From the NCBI GenBank assembly GCA_007844125.1, contig CM017556.1:26803148-26867147 (forward strand): a stretch of DNA of 64,000 nt. Reading direction: 5' to 3'. This DNA comes from Sinonovacula constricta (taxonomy: Eukaryota > Mollusca > Bivalvia > Cardiida > Solecurtidae). Shown piece by piece: positions 13,737 to 23,103 of the stretch; position 1 is the stretch's first letter; every line of letters starts with the position of its first letter. A program made the position numbers and the translations under genes. The notes under the pieces are model-generated. The model was given only the letters and a program-made list of their open reading frames with translations. It was not told where the DNA came from and did no database searches.

Positions 13737-14700
13737 TTACTCGTCGAAGTCAAATGCGGCATCGCTTTCTAGTTCTTGGAACACTGGGAGCTTGATGCAC
13801 AGTACTTCAGCGTCGGCGAGCACGGAGATACCCATGTTCGACAGACAGACGCTTTCTAAGTCGATCACTCCAGACATCCTAGAATGGGACGTGATGAGGT
13901 GGACGTTGTGGGTGTCTACGGGCCGACCTTGGAGCTCGAGGGGAGGGAGCCTTTTCTTGTTGCCTTCGATGATGAACGGCTGGCTCCAGTCGTAGTACTA
14001 GTATTTGGTCTTGATGGGCTTTCCGGCATCGGTGAACCTCAAAGTTATGCGGGCGATTGGGTTATCCAGCTTTAGGCCGGTTTGGAGGCAGCGGATCTGG
14101 AGACAGTCCTCTGGACGAGCGGGATAAGGCGGTCGCAGGCCACGACCAGCGCGTCGCCAGCCTAATCTTCTTCATCATCTTCGGTAATGATCTCGCCGTC
14201 GAGGATGCGCCTTTCAATCTCGTGGAGGAAGTACTCTTCCAAGTAGCCGATCATCTCGTGGTACACGGACGTTGGAGGCAACGGCTCCCCATCCACAAAG
14301 GGGGCTGTGAATTTTTGAACATGCATGGTCGGGTTCCGGTCACGCAGCTTGAGAGCGGATGGTTGGTAGCCAGCAGGCGCTCGTTCACGCGGAGCAACTC
14401 GTCCTCATCGAGAGGGGCGATCTGGCCGACATGAAGCTTATCCGAAATCCGGACCATCAGGCGTTCTTTTTTGTCGGTCTGTGAGAGTCGGCAGTACAGG
14501 CCCAAGTACTTGGTACCGTTACGGCCGAAATTGCGGGGGACGGTGTCGATGGAGAATATCGAGGATAAAGGATGTGCGGACTCCAAGGATTCGGCAATCT
14601 TCTCCTCGTTTTCAGGGAAAGCTGACCTGGACTGGGCCTCTGCGCGGGCCTTGGCGGCGGCTCAGGCGGCTACGATTGCATGGGCGTTAAATATCTTCAT
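13737..14700 (-). pseudogene. Polinton ORF of unknown function, left-end gene
   Basis: About 320 codons from ATG at 14700 to a stop at 13739, ending in an acidic DAAFDFDE tail. An in-frame TGA lies at 14664-14662. One frame carries the N-terminal third (to about 14300), and net frameshifts plus a TAG near 13998 break the rest. Readable pieces include LDNPIARITLRFTDAGKP and MSGVIDLESVCLSNMGIS. I do not recognise a domain. Its position beside the terminal repeat and its length suggest a conserved accessory protein, perhaps nucleic-acid binding, but that is a guess. It diverges from the zinc-ribbon ORF that follows. Confidence 0.6.
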
Positions 14701-14768
14701 GCTGCCGGATCTGTATAACCTTATGTGATCCTATGTTTTGGGCTACGTGACGGAAAATACGCTATTAT

Positions 14769-14790
14769 AAAGTATGGTCACCCCCCCCCT
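14769..14790 (+). repeat. Internal copy of the terminal-repeat motif
   Basis: AAAGTATGGTCACCCCCC recurs here, 1.1 kb inside the left end, between two divergent genes. It repeats the inner arm of the left terminal repeat (13631-13650). It could be a promoter-like or binding element, or a relic of an earlier terminus. Confidence 0.6.
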
Positions 14791-14848
14791 GTCGCTCCAG
14801 CTTCCCTATTTAGATAAATGGGTACATACATATCACATTCGGGGCGCT

Positions 14849-15124
14849 ATGAAGGGGAAAGACAATTACTCTTGGCTCTTGCTCGGCTCCACGGAGCTCT
14901 GCGACTGGTCCTGCCTCAATAGCTTCTGCAAAATTCACCTCATGAGATTTCGCAAAGGTGGCGGCACTAGACCCTGCAAATTCTGCGGGGTAGGTATAAT
15001 TTATTTTTTAGGCCGTTGCATGACCTGTGGCTATAGGAGAGAGGAGGCAAAATATTACATGCGTAAGCAGAGAGCCTTTACCAAGGAGGCCAGACGCCTA
15101 GCGGCGATCGAAATTTCCTATTAG
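14849..15124 (+). CDS. Small zinc-ribbon protein
   Basis: A 91-residue ORF with ATG at 14849. The N-terminal half has a CDWSCLNSFCKIHL stretch (C-x3-C-x4-C-x2-H). The centre has GGGTRPCKFCG followed ten residues later by CMTCG, giving a CxxC...CxxC zinc ribbon. The C-terminus is Lys/Arg-rich (RREEAKYYMRKQRAFTK). Such layouts bind nucleic acid or act as transcription regulators, but the family is not recognised. It reads cleanly without stops, unusual in this element, and lies upstream of and co-directional with the polymerase gene. Confidence 0.6.
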   Translation: MKGKDNYSWLLLGSTELCDWSCLNSFCKIHLMRFRKGGGTRPCKFCGVGIIYFLGRCMTCGYRREEAKYYMRKQRAFTKEARRLAAIEISY

Positions 15125-15130
15125 AAAGGT

Positions 15131-15892
15131 GTGTATGGATATGTATATACCCATAGCACTGTGGTAAAACAGCACCACCTACGAGCGCGGGAAGCGCGGG
15201 AGGCATACTTCGGGCTGACCGGTGAGTTACCGCCATATCCGCGGTCCGCCGCCGCCCTTGGGAGGCCAATCGAGCAAACCAGGGAAAGAGTCCTCGCTGA
15301 CGAATTATTTCGCCTAGCCGTCATCGACGTGACGGACGAGCCGCCCCAGGTGAGGGCTCCCGCACGGTCATTCATCGATCTGGATGACCAGGTCCCACCG
15401 CCGGTGGCTTTACTAGCCGATCCGTGGGTTGATGTGCTAAACGACGCCAAAAATGAGTTTGAAGTATATGGCGCCGCTTTGGTATTCTCCACGTGGAGAG
15501 TGGAGTACGAGGACCCACTTGATATCGACGACGTTGAAGTTGCCGAGGGTATGTGCGCTAGGGCCGGCCGACTAGCCTTGGACGCCCGCATGACCGATGC
15601 AAGAGCAACGCAGCTCGTCGCATCTCTTCCAGAGGGCCGTTTCCTCTTGCGAATCAAATTCTTGAGGAAGGGGACTGAGAACAACTGGATCTTTGAAGAC
15701 AAATTCGACCCAGTTCGTGAAGGGGGGAAGAAGGGGCAGGCGGTAGTTGAGATTTCCCGAGACAAAAAGCCGGGCGCCCTTGTTGGGGTAGAGAGTGTGT
15801 TTTATCAGAACGCCTATCCGGTCACCGCGGTAGTGTATGGACCCTACCCTATTAGAACCCCAAACCCTGCTAACTTAGCCCCGCGACCTTAA
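15131..15892 (+). pseudogene. N-terminal portion of the polymerase gene (unassigned domain)
   Basis: An open frame of 253 codons without a convincing in-frame ATG; the frame begins at a GTG. It is Pro/Asp-rich at first (VDVTDEPPQVRAP-like region), then has a beta-rich stretch (GRFLLRIKFLRKGTENNW, VVEISRDKKPGALVGVES). It ends at 15892, where a shift of one frame continues directly into VVEHFEGMLRGHGLTPARR. This places it upstream in the same original gene as the polymerase. In Polintons the region before the exonuclease domain is variable and may hold the protein-priming function. That role is inference; no motif proves it. Confidence 0.55.
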
Positions 15893-17348
15893 CTGTGTTG
15901 CTCAGCGGGTAGTAGAACACTTTGAAGGTATGTTGAGGGGTCATGGACTAACACCCGCAAGGCGCCTGAAAATACAGAACTGGGAAGAGCGGGTCCATGA
16001 AACAGGAGCTACAGTGGAAGACGTGGCGAGATTAGAAAAGATCCTCAAAAGAGCAATTGTCCTGCGCGATATCGCTGGGGACGTCATCTATAACAGTGGC
16101 AAGTACCAGCAAAGTCTATGGCGGGCGGTAGAGCTTATATGCAATAACAGCCACGCCTGGTCCATGGACCTCCACTTCCCGGCTGTAGGAAAGGTTTACA
16201 CGTATGAGGGCGACGTCTGGGAAGCCATTCGACAAGCGACCCAGGGTAGGCCGATAGCCGTCTGGTTGCTCGGAGGACAAGACAGGCAGCTCAGCGTCAA
16301 CCAGTTTGTGCTCCCGGACGGTCGCACATACCGAACACAGGAGGCCCACAAAAATTGCAGAGAGTGTGTAGAATCTTGGGGGATGAGTCTTTAGCCAAGA
16401 GAGCCTTTGGCGAGAACCATGCAGCCAGCATCAGGGCCAAAGAGCTCAACGGTTGGAAGCCAACCCCAGTAAACCTCCTCTCAGACATCGAGAAGGCTTG
16501 CGTGGAGCACGGCCACGGCGGGCTTTGGAACTCGATGGGCTATGACACGGAGGAAGTTACTTCTATCGACATGAAGGGCTGCTTCCTGGGGTACGGTGAG
16601 GCGAAGCCTTATTTCCAAAGGTTCGGGCACCCAGGTCACCGCATGGCCCGTGTGGCCATTAATGGAACCCTCCCAAAAGGCATTGGCTCAGGCTTCGCCG
16701 AGGTCCAGGAGTGGAATTTCGCGCCAAAGGTTCACCCTGTCATCCCCGCCTGGTTTGGGGAGCATTTCGCAAAGAAGGGTTGGGCTTCGACGACCCTGTT
16801 CGCCTACCTTGTGGAAAGTGATCTTCTGATTTCTCTCAAGGTCCGAGAGGCTATCATCGCATTCGAGAAACAAACCGAGGTCTGGCTCCCGAAAGACCGA
16901 AACCAGGGCTGCAGTGTTATCGGGAATTTACCCAGGGCAGCAAGGCCGATGGAAAAAGGCTTACCAGGAGGCTCGTAACCGATCCTGGAGAGCTTTACTT
17001 CCTGGTACGCGATACCCGCCAAAGCGGCACGCTGGTTGGGGCCCCAGCAATATGACCGCTGGGCCATGTCCTCACCTACTACGACGGCACCCAGCCGCAG
17101 TACGCCCACCTAATGGCCTATGCATGCTGGCCTATGCCCACATCAACCTCCTGGAGATGCTTTGCCGGTTCACGCCTGACGAAGCTGTCCGAGTGGCAAC
17201 CGATTCCATCTACGTGAAGAAAGTAGCCCTGCCCAAGCTGCAAGGGGTCGGAGCGTTTGTTGCTCCTCAAAAATGTGACTGCATGGAGTACTGTTGCCCT
17301 ATTTGCCTCTTAGAAATCGAAACCCTGCCCCGCATCGTCCCGGCGTAG
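15893..17348 (+). pseudogene. Protein-primed family-B DNA polymerase
   Basis: Copies the element's DNA; Polinton polymerases start synthesis from a terminal protein. Three overlapping frames cover it (to 16394, 16355-16978, 16914-17348). An Asp-containing motif A-like stretch VTSIDMKGCFLGYGEAKPYF is near 16555-16615. A Lys-rich segment with EVWLPKDRNQGCSVIG follows, then about 17195-17225 a motif C-like VRVATDSIYVKK. Here ATDS stands where the family consensus is DTDS, so one of the two catalytic Asp is Ala as read. Motif A appears shortened (no SLYP-like end). The frame continues beyond a single TAG (17346-17348) into the helicase. Polymerase identity is well supported; activity is not expected. 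Confidence 0.85.
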
Positions 17349-18330
17349 TGGCGGGACAAGGGCGAGCAACGGAACATGCCGATAGAGCACGCCGCCTACA
17401 CTCCAAAACCCGAATATATTGCACAAGCCAAAGACCTGCCACCATCCACGGCACCAAGGCATAATTATCCACTGTCAAGGTACAAGTTAAGCTATCTCAA
17501 CGGCGGCGGGGGCTCAGGTAAAACCACTCGAGCCATCGAGCCGCCGCCAATCGCGGGAGAGATGCCGCACGACTGGCTGCGGCAGAAGGCGGACCACTAT
17601 GAGGAGGTCGAGGTCGACCACAGGGCAAAGGACCACGCCCTCAGGGACCTGAAACGAAAAATCCCTCTCCAGCCAGACAAAGACCAGTGCCAAGGGATGC
17701 GAAAGGCCCTACCCGGCTGCCTCGGATGGGATCGGTTTGTGGATGCATGGAAGTCAGACGACCTCATACTGACTTCGAGACAAAAGGTGCGCGACCGAGC
17801 ACAGGGGCTTCTATTCCAAAGGCACAAGGAGTTCTTTCGGGACACCTTGGTGCCTCTTCTCTACCGCCCGAAAGAACAGTCGGAAGCAGAATATTGAGGT
17901 GGCGATTCCGGGTGCAGACCGAAAGGAAGAAATAGTTCTCAATGACATGGTGGAGGTCTCAGTCGAGGCTGCAGTGGCTGCTATACAGACATATGACTGG
18001 CGTCTGGGGTATTCCATCACAGTTCATTCCTCCCAGTCTCTGGCAATTCATAGCCCGAAAAAAGTATGGATTATTGACGACTTTCTCCAGTGGTCCAATC
18101 TGGCCTACCTTGCGGTGTCGAGAGTGGAGTACATGCACCAACTCGAACGGGTCGTCTGTCCTCCGGAAGAGGGTCCCGAGGCCATGCAACTCACCGAGCA
18201 GCAACTCCGCAAGGCGATCCAAAGGAAGCTCGTGGCCTATAAGCGCCAGAACCAAGCCAAGGGACTCATGGGGTTCAACCTTAAGGTCGACCATATCCTG
18301 CAGCTCGAGGAGGCCCAAAACAACCGCTGT
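17349..18330 (+). pseudogene. SF1 helicase domain fused downstream of the polymerase
   Basis: Starts in the same frame as the polymerase end, after one stop. A Walker A loop, GGGGSGKT, is at 17502-17525. Only about five residues later comes PPPIAG, which looks like motif III of Pif1/RecD-type SF1 helicases, so motifs Ia and II (the Asp-containing box) appear deleted. A frameshift at about 17890 leads to the C-terminal half, with motif V-like GYSITVHSSQSLAI and motif VI-like WSNLAYLAVSRVEY. SF1 helicases unwind duplex DNA and here would help the polymerase. The assignment is firm at family level. Confidence 0.82.
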
Positions 18331-18487
18331 GCAGCATGCAACATTGAGCTGCTCTGGGTTCACAAAAGACACACAGCAGTTCAGTGTGGACCGGCTGGCC
18401 ACCACCAGAGGCCACATCCATGACAATGTCCGCTTGACCTGTCTTGAGTGCTATCGAAAAAGAAGGGCCGCAGCCCTCAACGCTTGA
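18270..18487 (+). pseudogene. HNH (endonuclease VII-like) tail of the polymerase-helicase gene
   Basis: Follows the helicase in frame with HILQLEEAQNNRCAACNIEL (first Cys pair at 18328-18339). After a frameshift near 18375 comes FSVDRLATTRGHIHDNVRLT and a second pair CLEC. Two CxxC pairs around a DR...GH...N core is the layout of HNH/recombination endonuclease VII-type nucleases, which cut branched or nicked DNA. Ends at 18487, tail to tail with the integrase gene (stop 18477), overlapping by about 11 bases. Confidence 0.72.
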
Positions 18488-19740
18488 GCAACCCATCGGG
18501 TGGTAATTGGGTGTCTGGGGGCACCACGAGGAGTTCCTCGCGCACAAAGCCTCGCCCAGGTCCATCCATTAGATAATAGAGGACGGGTTCGTCAGGCTTC
18601 GTAACCGAGCGCCTTATCCGGTAGACCTCAAAGGACCACACGGGGTCTGTCGCACGTCGGCGGCCACCTTCCAGTTCGCCGTCCTGGTAGAGGTAGCGGA
18701 CCCTGGCACTGGAGGGGAGCCTCTGCTCCTTGAGACCAACCGAACAGGCCGGGAACGGCTGAAGATGTTTTTTTTGTGTCACGGATTGGGCCTTGATGGC
18801 GTCCACTGGCCGTTTACCGATAGGCCTGGTCTCTTCTCCGTGCAAGGCCGCTACAACCGAGGGCAGCCTACATACCCACTCCGTTGACCGCTCGCCTTGC
18901 AGACGCATTTCGACCGCATACTGGTGCCCGAACAGGCGTTCAGCAAGGTTTCCAGTTGAACCGCTTTACAATCCCCTGATCACGGTGGATGTCCACACGG
19001 CCGCGCTGACTTCAACCCCGTGTTCCGCCAAAAGCTGGGACACAGAACCCATGAACTCCCGCCCAGGGTCGACTTGAAGTAGTTTCGGCCATCGCAACCG
19101 GCCCCGCTTGTAGATCCGCTCTAGGGCGGCGGCGACCTCTTTAGCCTCCTTCGTAGTAAGCAGTTCAGCGGCTTTGAACCTGCTGGCCACATCGACCACT
19201 AGTTAGGGCATACATGTATGTCTTCCGACGACCCATGTCGTGTGGTAAGAATAAGAGATCGGCCTGGTGCACTTCGTTCGGTACTGAAATGTCGAACTTG
19301 GGCCTCGGTATGTGGCGCGGAGCGGCGAGGTAGATTTGCCAGATTGCCTGCTTTTTAAGGAAGTCCTGGGCCTTGGCCTCAGAAACCCAAGCCGCGGCCG
19401 CCAGTTTTCGAATCGCCGTTATCCCCTTTCAGTAGCCCCTGGGGCTGTAATATATTCTTGCGAGCTTCTGATCCATGGAGATATTCCAAGAGCGTGAGCA
19501 ACCTCCAACAAGCAGAAGCCACAGGCTCGGGTAGCTGCCCAGTTGTTGCCCAGAGGTTAGTAGGGCCTGCTAGCACCCTTTCTGCAAATCTCATCATGAT
19601 CCTTTCATCCCTCCGCCAGCTATCGAGTGAATTATGCACGACATCGATCATAGTGGAAGCTAAGGCCCAGGAACTTTGTGCCATCGAGCGGCGTAGCCTA
19701 CTTCCAGCATCTTAGTAAACAGCTCCTCGGGAAGATCCAT
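18477..19740 (-). pseudogene. Retroviral-type integrase (rve) of Polinton
   Basis: Inserts element DNA into the host chromosome. ATG at 19740 (MDLPEELFTKML...), about 420 codons, broken by several frameshifts. An N-terminal helical region is at 19684-19379. Then comes the catalytic core: EVHQADLLFLPHD (first Asp, about 19280), VVDVASRFKAAELL, and LLQVDPGREFMG (second Asp, about 19083). About 34 residues further the expected Glu of GIVERF reads Lys (AAG, 18964-18966). The C-terminus (18477-18908) has VRYLYQDGELEGGRRRATDP and VLYYLMDGPGRGFVREELLV, the chromo/SH3-like tail I associate with Polinton integrases. Inactive as read. Confidence 0.88.
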
Positions 19741-19846
19741 AAAAATATATATAAGAAGTGGAAAATAAGCGGAGACATTATTAATTTATCTGCTTTTCTA
19801 AAAAGTAACCCGCGAGACCGGCCGCTCCAAGCGCTAATACGATAAA

Positions 19847-20215
19847 TCAAATCTCTCTAGCTTGCTGGTCGTCGGATGGATGGTAGAAGTCAGTCAGCTG
19901 GGGCTCGGGCCCAATGGGATTGAGCTTTTTGTTTGGCATGACCAGAGCACACTCCTGCATAGCAGCGTCTACATCCCGGTAGTTTGGACGACGTGCCCTT
20001 GCCGGCGAAGCTCGTCCTGAATAAAAATCGATGCGCTGGGTCCTTTTTTGGGCCCAGGCGGCCTGAGCGGTCTGAAGCTGTTCTACGGCAAGATCATGGC
20101 GTCGACGTTCTTCTTCGATGTCGGAGTCCTTGAATAGGCTAAACAGATAATTGCTTCCGGTGAACGCCACCGCATTGGCGAGCGCGCCGCCCAACGTCAC
20201 TGCAATGCCGGCCAT
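19847..20215 (-). CDS. Small Polinton protein with N-terminal hydrophobic segment
   Basis: 122 residues from ATG at 20215 (MAGIAVTLGG...); a longer reading starts five codons upstream. Residues 2-28 are hydrophobic and Gly/Ala-rich (VTLGGALANAVAFTGSNYLF). A charged helix (EEERRRHDLAVEQLQTAQAA) follows, then a basic stretch, and the C-terminus reads GPEPQLTDFYHPSDDQQ. It is intact. The layout (membrane anchor plus coiled coil) fits a virion or membrane-associated protein, but function is unknown. It lies upstream of the integrase on the same strand. Confidence 0.65.
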   Translation of the reverse strand: MAGIAVTLGGALANAVAFTGSNYLFSLFKDSDIEEERRRHDLAVEQLQTAQAAWAQKRTQRIDFYSGRASPARARRPNYRDVDAAMQECALVMPNKKLNPIGPEPQLTDFYHPSDDQQAREI

Positions 20216-20267
20216 GGTATTGTAATACAAAGGCGACCTACTTCAATATGTCAGCAGGGATTATTCC

Positions 20268-20528
20268 TTACTTGATGAGGAGATCTCTGGTGGCGAGCGC
20301 GGCCGTGACGCCGACAATGGTCATGCCAACGTCTCGTGGGTGAATTCCAGTTTAGGGTAATCCCCTCCGAGGGATGTCTTGCTTAGGCGAGCATAGCCGA
20401 TTGTGAGTCCAGCTACCACGGCGCCGTGATAGATCAAATTGACTACTTCCTTTCCGTCTAAGTTGCTTGGGTAGACGTTGTTAGTCCATGCGATGGGGGT
20501 CGTGTCTAAAAGATTTGTGGGCGCCTAT
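20268..20528 (-). pseudogene. Small two-helix membrane protein, frameshifted
   Basis: In one frame the minus strand reads NLIYHGAVVAGLTIGYARLS and ends LEFTHETLA. A shift then gives MTIVGVTAALATRDLLIK and a stop at 20270. Two short hydrophobic segments. No ATG is readable at the 5' side. Likely one of the small membrane proteins of the element. Confidence 0.45.
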
Positions 20529-20575
20529 CTTCAATTCGCCGACAGGGTGTGGGGGTGCAGTGGAGCCCTTAACAC

Positions 20576-20870
20576 TCAAATAATTCCAGCTAAGGCTACT
20601 ACGACTCCAGCGATCATCAGCCATTGAGCCTTTGCTGAAGGAGACGGGGTTTGTGCTCGTCTTACGGGGTGGGTGGCATGCGGTCGTTCACCGGGCGCTC
20701 CGCTCCACCGCTTTAAGACGCCGCATATCATCTAGGAGTTTTTGTTGCTTCCTTTTTCTCGCATCAGCCCCAGCCCGCCCAGCAGCGACCCTTTTAGGGT
20801 CCTTGCTCCTAGCCACCTTTTCTAGCGGCGCCTCATCCTTCTGTTCTGGCGGCGCCTCCTCCGTCAGCAT
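20576..20870 (-). pseudogene. Small basic protein with C-terminal membrane segment
   Basis: ATG at 20870 (MLTEEAPPEQ...). An acidic start is followed by a Lys/Arg-rich helix (KDPKRVAAGRAGADARKRKQ) and, after a frameshift near 20705, a C-terminal hydrophobic WLMIAGVVVALAGII before the stop at 20578-20576. It overlaps the end of the preceding gene (stop 20833) by 38 bases. A basic domain plus tail anchor could tie DNA or capsid to a membrane; this is inference. Confidence 0.5.
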
Positions 20871-21435
20871 AAAACCCGGTGTCCCCTCCGTCGCTGTGGT
20901 ATGTTCCGCTATCTTGCTCAGTAGACACTTGCTTGGATGCTTGGCAATGTTTGAAAGTGCTAAGCATTGCTGTAATTGGTGCTAAGTACATGCCATAGCG
21001 GTGGTATAGCTCGCAAGTGATGATAGCTAGGGCATGCCCAACGAACGGATCTGCCTCGAGATCAGCGATCAGTAAATCCTGCCGAACAGCCGGGATCGGG
21101 AGCAGCTGGCTAACCACCGTAGTGTAAATCTAGAGCGCTGCGGTGCCAAGAGTCTTTGTCATACTAGCCCCCAGTCGAGCTTCGTATCTGGCGTAGAGCT
21201 TGCCGACCTCCTCATCGGGTAGGCTATCGATCTGATCCGCAGAAATCTCTCTGCCTATGTACTGCCTTGACTGATCCCCCATGGCGAGCGAGGCCAACCT
21301 CTGCCTTTGCCTTTGTCGTTCTGCGTTTGCAGGCTCATCTCCGCTGTGCTCGTGGCCTCCAGAGCGAGCTATGGCCCGCGCAGGCGGCGCCAGCTCGTCG
21401 GCAAGAAGCTCGTCAAAAATGTCGTCGCATTCCAT
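20833..21435 (-). pseudogene. Conserved-looking Polinton protein of unknown function
   Basis: True start is probably ATG at 21435 (MECDDIFDELLADE...). A longer reading starting MNSREV is created by the nested transposon's end and should be ignored. The acidic N-terminus is followed by QSRQYIGREISADQIDSLPD, EEVGKLYARYEARLGASMTK and, after a frameshift near 21120, QLLPIPAVRQDLLIADLEAD and HALAIITCELYHRYGM. About 200 residues, helical, ending Gly/Asp-rich. The nested element sits 4-6 bases upstream of the start codon and has cut off its 5' leader. Confidence 0.6.
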
Positions 21436-21531
21436 TGCTATTGGGCAGTCCGATAACTCGGTTACTTCCCTTGAATTCAAAGGGAGGCTACTCGTCGCCG
21501 AGCCTCTGGGGACTAAGTAAAGAAAAAAAAG

Positions 21532-21747
21532 ATGGCGGACACGGACAAAGAAATCAACGAAGCTTGTGTAAACAACTAAGAATTAGACCATTTCAAGCTA
21601 ACAGATTTAAAGAAGGACCTGGCGAATCGTCGTTTGGCTGGATCCTGAAGGGAATATCAGCTAATCGAGCGAATTATCGGCGTTTACAAGCTAGATATTA
21701 CTGGCAATTATGAATTGAAAAGGAGAGACCAACTCGAGAAGAATTAG
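21532..21747 (+). pseudogene. SAP-like DNA-binding domain fragment in the nested transposon
   Basis: ATG at 21532 in a good eukaryotic context (aagATGGCG). It reads MADTDKEINEACVNN, a TAA, then ELDHFKLTDLKKDLANRRL, a TGA, and QLIERIIGVYKLDITGNYEL, all in one frame. The helix-Gly-helix pattern with LKKDL...LIERI resembles a SAP domain, a chromatin/DNA-binding fold. It is probably the first exon of the transposon's protein, decayed, with the rest lost. Confidence 0.5.
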
Positions 21748-21749
21748 TA

Positions 21750-23101
21750 ACACTTCACCCTCCCTTAACTGGTAACAGTTCGCCCTTGATCAGTAACATG
21801 TCGCCGTCGTATATAAGTGTATACGTCAAGCAAAAGTGTATACTTGTTAACTTATTTATAATTATTTCGACACAATTCACATCAATTTGTATTTGTTTTC
21901 ATCGGCTTCATATGCATTATGAGTACTTCGTATATAAGTGTACCATTTCCACGTGTTAAATGAAGGGGGGAAATGATGTCAAGTAAAGTTTATAATTGAT
22001 TTAATTTGTTATATAGTGTATAATATATATAATATTTTATAAGATATGCATACACATACAATTAGTTGGTTGCCGTCTTAGTCGACTTCTTCATACTGTA
22101 TTGCGTACTTTGCGAGATTGAATCACTGACTAGTCTATTAATTGCAAGCACTTATATACGTCTATGACGGCAAGCCTCAGTTAAGATCATGGTGACTGAT
22201 TATCAATCAAGATTAGTGCTGACGCTATCATCATAATAATGACTAGGCAAAAATCAATTAACAATCACACACTGACCAATTTATTAATTTTAATTTTTAT
22301 ATACGTCTATGTCGGTAAACATTAATCAAGATCACACTGACTAGTTATCTATCAAGATTAGTGCTAATGGTATCATCACAATAATGTCTGTAGGCAAACA
22401 CCAATTAACGTTCACGCTTTTATGTGCAATTATAAGATAACTGCGTACTCAAGTCATCTTGAGTATGACAACCTTATTAAAGTATTTGCAACAAAATATG
22501 TATGCAACTAAGTAACATTAAAATCCTTGCAACAGCGGAATTTTATTTAAATATAAATTATGAAATAAATAAACCACGTACACAGTATAATGATCTTATT
22601 TTAGGTCGCAACATTGCTTTAAATCAAGGAACAGTGACAGCTCACATATTGTACTTGGAGGATCAGATTTTTTTCTTTGGTTAAAACAATTTTAAAATAT
22701 GAAAAATAAAAATATAATAATTTACGATGCTAATAATACATTGTTAATAATAATAAAGAATAAGGAGACAAAAGAAGCATACATTTAATGTGAATGTTGT
22801 CAAAATAATAAAAAAATAATAAGTTTACATTCTTTTTAATTACTTAATTTCTTAAAGATTTTTAAGGGCGAAGATTGGCGTATACACTTATATCAGAAGA
22901 GCGCATAATGTATATTAAGACGAAGAAAACAAATACAATGTGAATGGTTATAAATAAATTAACCAATTTACTTTTTTTCTTGATGTATACACTTATATCC
23001 GAAGGCGACATGTTATAAAGTAAGGGCGAACTGTTAGCTATCTAGGGCGAGCTGTTACCAATCAAGGGCGAACTGTTACCAGTTGAGGGAGGGCGAAGTG
23101 T
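21750..23101. mobile_element. Second TA-flanked element inside the nested transposon
   Basis: The left end ACACTTCACCCTCCCTTAAC, then GGTAACAGTTCGCCC, is the inverse of the right end, with GGGCGAACTGTTACCAGTTG and GGGCGAAGTGT ending at 23101. TA flanks both ends. Subterminal repeats (GGGCGAACTGTTACC, and 'tgtatacacttatat' near 21810 and 22985) continue inward. The 1.35 kb interior is very AT-rich with no gene. Non-autonomous. Confidence 0.8.
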
Positions 23102-23103
23102 TA

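Noticed and set aside
21436..21480. An N-terminal extension (MNSREVTELSDCPI) of the minus-strand gene at 20833-21435
   Set aside because: These codons come from the nested transposon's inverted repeat; the native start is ATG at 21435.
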